From the NCBI GenBank assembly GCA_030704615.1, contig CM060731.1, positions 87,524,756-87,588,755 of the forward strand: a stretch of 64,000 nt of DNA. Reading direction: 5' to 3'. Position 1 is the first letter of the stretch. Every line of letters begins with the position of its first letter. The stretch comes from Takakia lepidozioides. Its lineage: Eukaryota > Streptophyta > Takakiopsida > Takakiales > Takakiaceae. Made by a program: the position numbers and the translations under genes. Under the pieces are notes generated by a model, which searched no databases, had not been told where the DNA came from, and worked only from the letters and a program-made list of their open reading frames with translations. This document shows positions 11,034-22,139 of the stretch, piece after piece.

Positions 11034-12768
11034 CCCTGCCCCTCCTGTGAAGACTGAAAAGCCAAAGTTCTGGCTTGTAAATAAGAAGCCATTAGCTGTT
11101 CCTGAGGGATATAGACTCTTTGGTCGATGTTTGAAGTGAGGTCTTCCACTTGAGTCTGCAGTCCGTCTACATCCTCTTGTAACTCTGCTATCCTACTATA
11201 GACATTGTCTATAGTAGTTGTGGCAATGTTCTGCACCTGCAGCCTGAGCTCATTCATCTCGCTTTGGGTGAGCTTCCGTGGTGCTTTGCCCTCTACTGGC
11301 CCTTGTGCTAACCAGACCTGCATAAGGCTGTTATCCACCAAGTTGCTTGTGGTCCCCTGAGAGTTTGCTCCTCTCTTAGCTTGTACAATTCCAACTGCTG
11401 TTGTAAAGCCTCCATGCGCTTCGCCTGAGGTTCAACCAATTGCGCATAAGCAGCAAGTAGATTATTGGCTTCCTTCCAAGCCTTGTTATTGACCGCGATT
11501 TCATTTCTATTGGCCATGATGGTTTGTTGCAACTCCACGATGTGCTTCTCTTGATCAGCTTCAATCTGCCTGTATTGCTTGAAAGTATCTTCATTGCGAC
11601 AGATTGTATTCTTCATATCGACAATGAGCTTCATTTGCTCAACATTCTCTTCTTCTGCCTTCGTACATTTTTCCGCTTGACTGTTTATTTCTTTTGTAGA
11701 TTGGTCAAGCATAGTTGTGAATGTAGCACATTGTATCGCCATCCTGTTATGCACTGTCTGCAACTCCGTATGTAGTGCATTCAGTTCTTGCAACTTGCTT
11801 TCATGCTGCACCTGCATTTGGTATAGCTGTTGCTTATGTGCTTCGTGCAACTGGTCTTGCGCGAGGCCTGCCTCAATCAATTGTTCCTTGGCCAATTGCA
11901 AAGCCATTTCTGTATTTCCCAAGTCCTGCTTCATCTTGAGAGTGACCTCTTCATCGACCTTGTTTGCACACTCAGTGGCTAGTCGAGCCTCAAACTCCTT
12001 CCTGAGTTCCTCTCTCAAGGCTGTCAATTGGGTAATTGGAACATGGGATTTGACATAAGTCCCCAACAAATTAAGTGTCCTGCCTATGGAACTCATCAGC
12101 ATTGCCTGTTGAGGGTCATCATGGTGAGGTTGCTGCTGTTCCTCCTGATCTTCAACAGTGTGATGTCTCACTAACCATTCAGGCCATTGTCCCACCGGAT
12201 TTTCTTCCTGAACTACTTCATCTATCACCGGTGCTACAGTGTCATGACCTTCCGCCTGTGGTACCTCCGACACAGGTGTGTGTATTATATGCACCTCAGG
12301 ATTTCCCTTGGGCAACTGTTGCACCTCTGGGATCTCTGTCTCCTTGACCAGACCAGAATATTCATAGAGAAGGTCCCCCTTCTCCATTTCTGCCACTATC
12401 TGTTCTGTAGTTGGAATATCTAACCCTTCACTTTCCAAATCAATTATTTCTGGTTGAGCTGCATGGATAACTTGTGACCTTGTGACAAGTCGTTCAGGTG
12501 GCTGTGATGGTTGTGATGCAGAAGTAACTTCCTCCTCCCTCTCTGAAGGTCCTGCTTCCAGTAATAGCATTTCTCTGTGCTGCTGTGCCCCTTCCTGGCC
12601 ATGAGCTTGGGAAACATTATCATGCGGAATCCGTGAAGCCAGTGGATCCGCCACTACAGTCTTTCCCCGTCTCTGCCTCTTAGTCTCGGGTTGCCCTGCT
12701 AGTCCACCCTCACTGTGTGAAGAGCCTTGCTCTTCCATTGCAGTTGTTTCTGGCTCAAACACTCCCAT
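11024..12768 (-). pseudogene. Extra 3' ORF of element A, coiled-coil part
   Basis: The open frame at 12768-11308 (486 codons) begins with a low-complexity acidic region rich in Gln, Glu and Pro. It is followed by roughly 250 residues of heptad-like helix (QLTALREELRKEFEARLATE, KLQELNALHTELQTVHNRMA, QIEADQEKHIVELQQ). After a frame change at about 11310-11340 it runs into another coiled-coil (RIAELQEDVDGLQTQVEDL) at 11341-11024. Together with the flanking frames it looks like one long accessory protein broken by small indels. A structural, oligomerising role is inferred only from the coiled-coil. The homologous stretch in element B is 60720-62640. Confidence 0.6.
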
Positions 12769-13627
12769 TTCCTTCTTTCTTGTGCATCAAGTATGCCAGA
12801 ATCAAGGATTATTTGAGCAATGATTGGGCCAGACACTATGATAGGAGACTTTGCGGTAGTACCTTGTAATCTTTTCATCTCCTCTACCAGTGCGTTGTAC
12901 ATTATGTCCGCCCATTGTACCTCTTGTCCCTTCAGGCCTTTGAGTATTTCCTCCGTGAAGGATCTGCTCAAATACTGTTGGTTCTGTTTCATGGCAATCA
13001 GAACGTTCAATACCTGGCCTACCTCTTTTAACCCTGGGTACACAGCCTTGGTACAAGCATAACCCTGAGTTTTAAAGAAACTCCCTTCTTGGAATAAGTC
13101 CTATTTGCAGTCTTGCCCTGTGTTGCCTCCACATGCACCTGACCTGCTGGCAATCGAAACAATTGCTGGAGGTATAGGGGAGTAATCATTAATTCAACTC
13201 CCTTCACCGTTGTTGTTCCTGTCCTTGGCTCAAAGTTCTGCAAAAATTGTAACATGTACTGTCTATGGTGTAGTGTCCAATCTAGGCTTTGCAATCCTTG
13301 CAATCTCAGCTCCTCCAGTATCTGTATCGCCTGTGGGGTAGCAATCGTTTGTTTCTGCAGAATTGTGGTGCTCTTCACCCTGATTTCCTCCATTCCTCTC
13401 ACTCTCTTCATTTTAGACTCACAGAACTGTTTTGGCTGTAACAACTGCAGGAATGCCTGTAGTGCACAAAGCATAAACGTATGGTTGCCGCAGAAAGCTA
13501 TGGGTAATTTCTTGTAAGCCTGCGGGGCTTGCAAGCATCGCTCAAGAGAAAAGCTCCGCTCTGTCCTTTCGTGTCTATGCCACTGCGTAAGTAATATTGC
13601 GAGCGTATAGTCTGTTAGTTCCTCCAT
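12699..13627 (-). pseudogene. Extra 3' ORF of element A, N-terminal part
   Basis: Starting at an ATG at 13627 (MEELTDYTLAILLTQWHRHE), this frame holds a compact, helical region (LPIAFCGNHTFMLCALQAFL, GVELMITPLYLQQLFRLPAG). After one frame change near 13040 it continues as YPGLKEVGQVLNVLIAMKQN and IIVSGPIIAQIILDSGIL. It ends where the coiled-coil frame begins. The domain is not recognised. Element B has the equivalent at about 59860-60780, which argues that it belongs to the element rather than being chance coding sequence. Confidence 0.6.
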
Positions 13628-13639
13628 AGTTTCCAAGTT

Positions 13640-14094
13640 ATAGCATTGATGGTCTGTCCTGTCGAGACGCCCGTTACTCAGAACGACGCCGCCTCTTGCG
13701 CTCAATTTCCCTCCATTTTCTTGATCCTTTCTCTGGTTTTCTATTGGCTGTATCCGCTGTGACTGGATTTTAGATTTTATCTTCTTTAGTGGACTTTCCC
13801 TGTTGGATAGTCCACTAGGATCACACATGTGACAAGAATTCCGCTTTTCTGTACTTGCCGTTCGTTCCGTTTCCCTTTTTCCGTACTCATTAATGGGCCC
13901 GCCTTTCATCCCTTTTGACGGCCGTTCTTGTCCTCTTTCTTTTTGACACCTGTTCTTGCACTTCCTTCTCGGCTGTGTGTCGCGCCCTGACCTCCACGTG
14001 TCTATTTTTAAAGTAATTTCCGTTTCCTCTTCCGTCAGCCATTTTCCTGAAGTTATTATGTGTCCACTTGTCACTGATTCTATGGATCGTGTAA
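13640..14094 (-). other. Spacer between pol minisatellite and 3' ORF in element A
   Basis: A basic, Lys/Arg/Glu-rich stretch with poor coding character, conserved in element B at 59410-59850. It could be an untranslated leader for the 3' ORF, possibly including a splice acceptor. No decisive signal was found. Confidence 0.4.
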
Positions 14095-14345
14095 CTTTAG
14101 TAGGCTGTGTTGAGCTGTGACAGGCTGTGTCATACTGTGTTACGCTGTGATAGGCTGTGATGCACTGTGGTAAGCTGTGATAGGCTGTGACACGCTGTGG
14201 TAGGTTGTGATAGGTTGTGTTGCGCCGTGCTGGGCTGTGATAGGCTGTGTCACGCGTGATGGCTGTGATAGGCTGTGTCACGTCGTGATGGGCTGTGATA
14301 GGCTGTGCTTTGCCTTGATGGGCTGTGATAGGCTGTGTCACGTTT
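14095..14345 (-). repeat. Internal CACAGCCTATCACAGC minisatellite of element A
   Basis: About ten units of roughly 23 bp consist of CACAGCCTATCACAGC plus a variable half unit. The array lies directly after the integrase coding region. Element B has the equivalent at 59063-59395 with a different unit count. The LTRs hold a separate array made of related CACAGC words. Confidence 0.85.
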
Positions 14346-14359
14346 GTTTTGCCCACCCT

Positions 14360-17300
14360 GGTCATATATGCTGGGCCTAGCGACAAGTGCTCCATACTCC
14401 GTTCGTAACACTGGTGCAGCCCGTGACTGCTCTTGCGGTTCAACATGCAAATCATGCTGCAAGGGTTTGTCATGGATACCACTGTACCCCTTCAACTTAT
14501 TTGCATTGACTCTTCCCAGCATTTCTTTGTTAATGGTTTGTAACATGGCGGTGTTGTTATCATACATCTTTTGTATGACATAAGGTCCTTTCCATGGTGA
14601 TTTAAGCTTAGAAGCTTGAATCTTTCCTTTCTTCTGCAACCATAGAACCAAATCCCCCGTCTTAAAAGTCTTTAACTTGCCTTCATCAAACTGTTCCTTT
14701 CGCTTCATCTGAATTCTGGTCATATTATCAGCTGCATCAGCACGTACTTCTTCCACATGGTATAATTCATGTTTCCTGACCTTGATGGAGTCTTGCAATT
14801 CCATTCTCTTTCCCCACTCCGTTCTCATGGTAGGTAACAGGAATTCCACTGGAAGTAAGGCTTCCATACCATAAACTAATTGGAATGGTGTATACTTAGT
14901 GGTGACTTTATATGAAGTCCTGTATGACCACAAAGCTGTCAGCAGCTTTGTATCCCAATCCGTTCTGTTTGCATTGACTATCTTAGCCAAGATAGTACAT
15001 AGTATTTTGTTGGTAGCCTCTGCCTGCCCATTACCCTGTGGGTAATATGTTGTACTCTTTCTATGCACAATCATAAACTCTTTAGTCAACAACTCAATGG
15101 TCTCATTCATGAAGTGACTTCCTTGATCACTGATAAATTCTAAGGGACAGCCAAATCGTGTAAGTATGTTCTCGTACAGGAACCTTGCTGTGGACTTGGC
15201 TGTGTTGTCCCTCAAAGCTTTAGCTTCCACCCACTTTGTAGTATAATCAGTGGCTGTAATTATGTACCTGTTTCGTGTATTCTTGGATGGTGGGTTAATT
15301 GGTCCAACAAAGTCTAGTCCCCATTTCTGAAATGGTTCCGTAGGCATTGTAGGATGCAAGGCCATCCTTCCAGATCTCTGCAAAGGTCCTAGCCTCTGAC
15401 ATTCATCACACTTCTGACAATACTCGTGTACATCTTTGAACAAAGTAGGCCACCAGTATCCTGCGAGTAGTATCTTTCTACTGGTAGTCTCTTCTCCAAA
15501 ATGACCTCCAGCCACTCCTTTATGAACTTCCGCCAAAACTTTATTCACTTCATGGTGGTACAAGCATCGTTTTAGTACTCCATCAGGTCCTAACTTATAC
15601 ATTCTGCTTCCTACCATAGTATAAGGTAAAGCTTTGATAGCGATTCTCTTCCTCTGCTCCTTACCATAACTAGGTGGGCACTGACCATGAGCAAGGTAGT
15701 ATCTGATTGGCCACTGCCAATCTAACCAGTCATCTGCACTTCCCTGCACCTCCACTGCAAAGAGACTCGCATCTGGTAATTGATCATCTATTCCTGTGGC
15801 TGGTTCTCCTGTTGACAATCGTGACAAATGATCCGCCACAAGATGCAGTCTCCCAGGCTTGTAAACAACCTCGAACTCAAACTCGTGCAAGATTATCAAC
15901 CATCTTGCTATTCTTCCGCTTATCAGAGGTTTGTTTACCAGGTATATCAGAGCCTGGTGATCCACATAGAACATAAACTTCTTGCCCAACAGGTAATGCC
16001 TGAATTTCTTCACTGCATAGATCATTGCCAATGCTTCTCTTTCCGTTGTGCTATAGTTCCTCTCAGCACTGTTCATCAACCGGCTAGCATAGTACACAGG
16101 TGAATCTATATTCCCTGTAACATTCTGGGCTAACACCGCTCCCAACGCTTCTCCTGATGCATCGCAGTGAACATGGAATACTACATGCCAGTGAGGGTTA
16201 ATCAGCACAGGTGTAGTTGTTACTGACAGTGTAAGTTCCTCAAACGCCTGTTGACATTCAGCTGTCCAGGCAAACACTGCATCTTTCTTCAGTAGTTTGC
16301 TCAATGGTGCTGCTATTTGTGCATACCTTTTGACAAATCTCCTGTAATAACTGGTTTGCCCAAGGAATCTCGTAGACTTTTAACATTCACTGGTGGTGGA
16401 GAGGCTTTAATGGACTCTGTCTTTCTGGGATCCACAAGGAGTCCCTTCTTACACACAATGTGTCCCAGAAGCACCCCTGAGTTCACACAGAAAGTACACT
16501 TCTCTGGATTCAGGCCCAGACCTCTCATCCTGCATCTGGCCAAACATAACTCCAATTTATGCAAGTGCTCACTCTTAGAGCTGTACACACTGAAATCATC
16601 CAAGAATACCTGCATGAAATCATCCAGATACTCATGAAAAGATTCACTTATCACTCTCTGAAAGGTCGCTGGTGCATTACAAAGTCCAAAGGGCATGACT
16701 TTGTATGCATAAGCCCCCCAGTCTGTGATGAAAGCTGTTTTCCCTTGGTCTTCTTCTGCCACTTGCACTTGATTATAACCACTGAAGCCATCCATGAATG
16801 AGTACATCTCATGGCCTGCCACAGTGTCTAATACTGCTTCTGTGAATGGCAAAGGGAAAGGATCTTTCTTCGTACAAGCATTCAGCTTCTTATAGTTCAC
16901 ACATACTCTTAGTTTGCCATTCTTCTTGGGAACTATACAATGGGTGACAACCAAGTTGTATACTCTATTGGGTATATAAACTTAGCCTCAGCCAACTTCT
17001 TTATCTCTTCTCCAACCTTCTGTGCGTAGTTGGGATTCATTCTATACCTCGCCTGCTTGATTGGTACTGACCCTGGTTCCAGTTCAATCTTATGCTGACA
17101 GACTTCAGGTGGTATCCCTTTTAGATCCTCATAGCTCCAAGCAAATACATCTCTGTATTTGATGAACAAGCTTTTAGCTTCTTCGAAGAATTCCGGCTCC
17201 AAATCAGCTCCTACTTTCACCATCCTCGGTTCCTCTTTAGTTCCCACATTTACTTCTCTCACCTGCTCATCAGCTGTGATTGTCCAACCAGTCACCACTT

Positions 17301-18160
17301 CATCCTGTAAGCTCACAGTGGCTGGTTCTTCTAGGATTTCTATTTCTCCTTCTCTTTCTTCATAGAAATGTGATGGGTAAATGCTGGTTTCCTCTTCAGT
17401 TGGTGTTGCTGTCACTACACCACAGCAGATACCTCTCAAACAACTTAGGCTTTCCAGCCGCATCTCTGCAACCTGCTCCCACTCTGGGTGTGCAGCAAAT
17501 AGGGTAGCTTCCTGCTCCTCATCCAGTCCTCCATTCCAGTCATACTCTCTGACTCCTCGAGGTCTTCTTGTAGCAGGTAATCTACTAGATTTCTTTGTGG
17601 TAATTTGTATCTCGTGTATCCCATTATGCACGGTTAGTAACTGAGAATTCCAGTCATGGAATACCCTGGCCTGTTTCAGCCACGGACGTCCCAATAATAA
17701 GGAGTAAGCCTCCATGACTTCATCCATTTTAATACAGTTACTGTGATCATAAAGATCATTTTCTGTATCTGTATCTTAACTCCTCTTATTAATCCCAATG
17801 GCTGCACACTTCTTTGATCTGCCATTGTTACTGTAAATGGGGCTGGTTTCATGTTACTTAGACCAAGCTTCTTCCTTAATTGGTCTGTCATGATATTTAC
17901 TCCAGAACCACCATCTATCAGTACATCAGTTAGTTCTGTGCTTCCAATTCTCAATTGGATTACTGGCATAGAATCATCAAAGTCCATGACTGTTTCTCGC
18001 CCTTCCGGCTTCACATTATAACTGGTCACCTTGCTGTTCAGGTCTGTGTTTCCTGTCTCTGGGCAATTCGATTGATTGCTTGATACAGCCTGTGCCTACA
18101 ATAAGGTGCCACAGCTAATAGCTGTCCAATGGTAATTTCTGCTTTGGTCTGACATATTAC
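14360..18160 (-). pseudogene. pol: pol of element A: protease, reverse transcriptase, RNase H, integrase
   Basis: Minus-strand order is as follows. Protease (about 18010-17700) has an unusual active-site reading, LIDGGSGVNIM, where most Ty3 elements have DTG or DSG. Reverse transcriptase (about 17100-16400) has VPKKNGKLRVCVNYKKLN, VMPFGLCNAPATFQ and the catalytic box FLDDF in place of YIDD. RNase H (about 16200-15800) has HVHCDASGEALGAVL and YSTTEREALAMIYAV. Integrase has an HHCC finger (CQKCDECQRLG, about 15400) and catalytic blocks DYTTKWVEAKALRD, ISDQGSHF and YYPQGNGQAEA. There is no chromodomain. Frame changes near 17730, 16950 and 16310 interrupt the polyprotein, so this copy cannot make it intact. 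Confidence 0.92.
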
Positions 18161-20470
18161 TTCAGCCAAAGTCTCTTCATTACTTTGCATGTCTGCATCT
18201 TCTTTTTCCTTTCTTCCTCACTCCCTTCTTTTTCTCCATCCGAATCAGAGGAATCTGCCACAGGAATATCAGTACTCTTTTGCATTTCCCTTATAGTATC
18301 TGCCACTTCCTTGTGCAGTTCCTTCTCATCTTTCCAAGTCTCTTCATCTTCAGGCATATCATTGCCACTTCCAGTCTCATCTTCTTCCTCTTCTACTGGA
18401 GGTATTAGTTTGGCTTTACTTCTTGTTACTATCATTGTACTTACTTCTGGTACAACACATGGCCTAACCATGTGAGCTGCCACCACTGGGCCCTCATTCA
18501 CAGGAGCTCTCATCTCATTCTGGTGTCTTATCCAGAATGAACAGGCTGCCTTGCGATGTCCTGGCTGATTACAATAGTAACATAGCTCTTCACCATTGGG
18601 TCCTCGCCCTTGGTCTGTTCTTGGATTATTTCTATAATCCTGATTCCCGGGCTGGTAATTCCCCCTTGGATTACCCTGATAGTTGCCTCTGGAATTTCCT
18701 TGGTAATTCCCTCTTGAATTACCTCTCCCTTCCATGCCATTGTTATAACCACCAGACCTACCATAGTGGTCCTGATCATTGTTTCTTCTTGGCTGGGGCT
18801 GCACCTGATGCACCCTTACTTGCCTAGGTTCTCTTGCAGCTGTCCTTCTGTTGTAGTAACAATTCTCAGTAGAATGGTTATCCATTTTACAGATAGTACA
18901 GTGTTTCTCCTTCATGTGGCATTCTGTGGTGGTATGGCCTTCATTCTGGCACTTTGCACACCATACACCCTTCCTCCAATGTGTTGCAGCCTCTGTGGCA
19001 TACTTCTTCAAGATTTCTTCCAATTTTTTTTCATAGTTATCCCTCTTCAACTTCTCCTTTCTCTTACTCTTTCTTTTTAGTTCTTGCTCTTCTTCTTCAT
19101 CTGACTCATCCTCAGAGTCCTCATCTTCTTTTTCTCTCTCCTGAGCATTCCCAATTGCTCAATTCTGTTTCAAATGCCTCCTCCACTGTATTATGGGGTA
19201 ACATATCCACTTTCTTTTGCAACTCTGGTCTTAGTCCACTCACAAACCAAGTCTTCTGTAAACCGGGCGCTGGTACTGCAGCCAGCTTTTTCATCATCAA
19301 TTCCATCTTCTCCATATACTCTTCAACAGTTTCATGCTTCTTCTGCTTCAGCTGTTGTAAACTTCCATACACTTCATCCTCAGTTTTACTTGTCCTGAAC
19401 CTATTTCGAAATGCTGTATTCAAGCCATTCCAGGTTAGGAAATGATTATCAGGGAATCTTGCATACCATTCACTTGCTTTCTTGATAAGTGAACAAGGAA
19501 ACAGTCTCATCTTGGCATCATCGCCATTCTCATTGTTCACTATACACATGTGCTCAAATTGGCTAATGTGTACATCGGGATCCCCTTTTCCTGAATATAT
19601 TGGAAAGGGTGGTTTTGCCCGTGTTGGTTGTAACGCCATCTGTGGCCCTACCTTCTGCCCACTGACAGGTGCTGGCACCCTTGCTGGTGCTGGTCCTTCT
19701 GGACCTGTTGTTTTTGTGGTGGATCTTCCACCAAGTGGTGGCCCTTGAGCACTCCTTGCTTCTGGCCCCACGATATTCACAGTATTCCCAGCTTCAGTTG
19801 CACTACTTCCCACACTCCCTGTCCCCCCAGAGCCAGATCCAGGCAGCCCGCCTGATCCCCCTGAGCCGACACCTTCGTTGGCCTGTGATCCAAGTGCTCC
19901 ACTTGATCCAGGTCCAACGGGTTGGGATGTCCTGGTTGTAGTCTCAACCTCAGCTGTTGGGTCTACTTCTTCATATTCTTCCTCTTCTAATTTCTTCTCT
20001 CTGTTTTCATCCTCCAAGTTCTGCCCTTGGGTTTCTTCTTCACTCATGTAACTCAACTGTAATGGTGTTGGAGAGTCTGAACTCTCCGTTGGCTCTGCCA
20101 CATCCTCTTCTCCTTCTTCACCTTCTGCTTCAGAAACTGGAGTTCCTGCTTTTGGTGTTCCATGCCAACTCTTATCAAAGATTTCTGTCAAGTCTTTTAT
20201 CCAAGGATGTACCTCAGATCTTTCACCTCGTGATTGATCTTCTTCCTGTACCAATTCCCTTAATCTTTCTTGCAAAGAAACAGAAGGAGTGGCATCCAAC
20301 TCTAGTTCTTCCGGTATAGGTGATGCACTCTTTGATCTTAATGGTGTGAGAGGTCCAGATGATTCCCCTATGTCTATTCCTCTCTCCCAAAGATATGGAT
20401 AATTAGCTTTCAGATAGCTTTCTCTTTTTGCTGAATATCTCTGTCGTCTAGCTTCTCTTTCATCACTCAT
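18157..20470 (-). pseudogene. gag: gag of element A
   Basis: The first frame (20470-19121, 449 codons) begins MSDEREARRQRYSAKRESYL. It contains a Glu-rich and Gly-rich linker, then a retrotransposon capsid region (GKGDPDVHISQFEHMC, LFPCSLIKKASEWYARFP, KKHETVEEYMEKMELMMKKL). The second frame (to 18157) is very basic and carries three CCHC-type knuckles: CAKCQNEGHTTTEC, CTICKMDNHSTENC and CYYCNQPGHRKAAC. The two frames join at an A-rich run near 19125-19145 whose length differs between elements A and B. That could be a small indel or a frameshift site. The product would package element RNA. Confidence 0.88.
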
Positions 20471-20491
20471 GTCCCATGTCTTTCATTTCTT

Positions 20492-21187
20492 TTAATGTGG
20501 CAATAACCAAAACTCTCTTCTGTAATATCTCTCGTATATGCCTGGGTTTCTTTCAAGCTTCAATGCACCCTTGGCTATACTTGAAGTCTCCGTTACCATA
20601 TAACCATATGGCAAACAAGTCTGAAAAGCTGTTCTTGGTGTGAGTTTGATCCACAAAATATCCTTTGGAATCCAATTCTTTACCAGTACAAGCTCTTCAT
20701 GCATATGAGTATAAACATTCACCTTTCTTTCTTCCCAGCCTTCAAACTCTACTCGTTTAATGGATAGCAATGCTATCACATAAACCAATGTTGGTAACCA
20801 ACGTGCTCTTCCTCTACAGGCTACCTGATAAATCTTTATCACTCCTTTCTCCAGACCCCATTCTGGATCAGCATCATGCACTCGTTTAAGAATATTTTCT
20901 TTACAACCGTCTGGCAATTCCAAGAACCTTTGAAAGAATTGTTTGGACAATCTTTCTTCCTTCGTTCCACAGGGAATTTGATTCACTTCAAATTCTTTAA
21001 TGGTCCAACCACCATGATCCCACCAGATGCCTGTCACATCTGGTTGTTCATGTCCCAGGTCCCCAGTATGGTCGCCAAATGTCGCGCGGCTTTTACTCAC
21101 CCATCCCTTCGCTATTCGAGGCGGAAACTCCAAGATAGAAGAGTTGGAAATCTCTAAGTACTCAGCCCGCGCAGAACAATCAGTCAT
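20492..21187 (-). CDS. ORF0 of element A, upstream of gag (unknown function)
   Basis: A 231-codon open frame starts inside the 5' LTR, runs through the primer site, and ends 21 bp before the gag ATG. A recognisably folded composition begins after the primer site (GIWWDHGGWTIKEFEVNQIP, KEERLSKQFFQRFLELPDG, ARWLPTLVYVIALLSIKRVE). Element B has the same frame open over its full length (39631-40326) with only a few differences by eye, while gag and pol of both elements are broken. I do not recognise the domain. A start inside the LTR would require transcription initiation upstream of 21187; a shorter product from an internal codon is also possible. Confidence 0.6.
   Translation of the reverse strand: MTDCSARAEYLEISNSSILEFPPRIAKGWVSKSRATFGDHTGDLGHEQPDVTGIWWDHGGWTIKEFEVNQIPCGTKEERLSKQFFQRFLELPDGCKENILKRVHDADPEWGLEKGVIKIYQVACRGRARWLPTLVYVIALLSIKRVEFEGWEERKVNVYTHMHEELVLVKNWIPKDILWIKLTPRTAFQTCLPYGYMVTETSSIAKGALKLERNPGIYERYYRREFWLLPH
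21062..21078 (-). promoter_or_regulatory. Candidate primer binding site of element A
   Basis: On the minus strand TGGCGACCATACTGGGG starts two bases after the 5' LTR end, the usual position for a tRNA primer site. It is not the common initiator-Met sequence. The same site occurs in element B at 39741, with identical bases. The primer tRNA was not identified. Confidence 0.65.
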
Positions 21188-22139
21188 GACCTACAGCTAG
21201 TGTATCATGGGGGTGTTTCCTATTTGTTTCCCTTTTGGTATTCATGTTAGCTATCTTACCATTGATAATTAAGTATCAGTTTGCTTTATCAATCTATTGG
21301 ATTCCATCAGCTCATCCATTCATTTCACAGCTTCACTCAGATCTCTCTACACAGTGTGATTGTATCGTAAAAGTATCCGATTATGATTTATCAGGTATCA
21401 GGCCGAAGCCATTGTGTCTCTAATCTGCTCTACAATATCATTACAGCCTTGCCTATATCAAGCATCTACTCATCATCTCTCTATCTTCACTTCCGTTCTT
21501 CATCTCTGCCCGATCCCCTCTCCTCTATCACCAAGAAGTCCTCCTCCGAATGATGTCCCTCAATTCCCCGTTTCTCCCTTTATCTTCCTATCCGCGGTTC
21601 TAACCGTTTCCCTCACTAACCGTGTCTGTGAACTAACATGTTCCCTTCGCAGGTGTTGTTCCCCACAGTCGTTCCCTGTCCTACTCTTCGTTCCCTATGA
21701 TCGTGACAGCTGTGTCAAGCTGTGACTGGCTGTGTGAAACTATGACGGGCTGTGCGACTGTGTTTGGCTGTGTCGGGCTGTGACTGGCTGTGTGGCTGTG
21801 CCGGGCTGCTGTGTCGGCTGTGTCGGCTGTGTCTGCTGTGACGACTGTGACGGGCTGTGTTGGCTGTGTCGGCTGTGACGACTGTGACGGGCTGTGTTGG
21901 CTGTGTTGGCTGTGACGACTGTGACGGGCTGTGTTGGCTGTGTTGGCTGTGACGACTGTGACGGGCTGTGTTGGCTGTGTTGGCTGTGACAACTGTGACG
22001 GGCTGTGTTGGCTGTGTTGCCCCCCTCTACAGTACGCTGCTGTCACCCCTAAGGCTCCTGTTGGTCTCAGTCTGTGCAAAAATTAAGGGTACCCTACAGA
22101 TCCCGTATAAGTGTCTAAGTCCCCGACAGTCCTCTAACA
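21080..22139 (-). repeat. 5' LTR of element A
   Basis: Same ends as the 3' LTR (TGTTAGAGGACTG ... GCGCGACA in element orientation). The internal GCTGTGACGACTGTGACGG minisatellite (about 21705-22020) is longer than in the partner LTR. The flank AAGCC matches the other side of the element. Confidence 0.95.

Larger units (their letters stand above)
8871..22139 (-). mobile_element. Complete Ty3-type LTR retrotransposon, element A
   Basis: A 13.3-kb element in minus orientation is bounded by LTRs at 8871-9827 and 21080-22139 and flanked by AAGCC on both sides. The internal order, reading on the minus strand, is primer site, ORF0, gag, protease, reverse transcriptase, RNase H, integrase, a CACAGC minisatellite, about 4 kb of extra 3' ORFs and a polypurine tract. 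There is no chromodomain after integrase. Several frame breaks in gag and pol make this copy non-autonomous. Element B (38754 onward) is a second member in the opposite orientation. It is inserted in a PPR-like sequence at GCAAGCC^TGGGAGCC. Confidence 0.95.
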
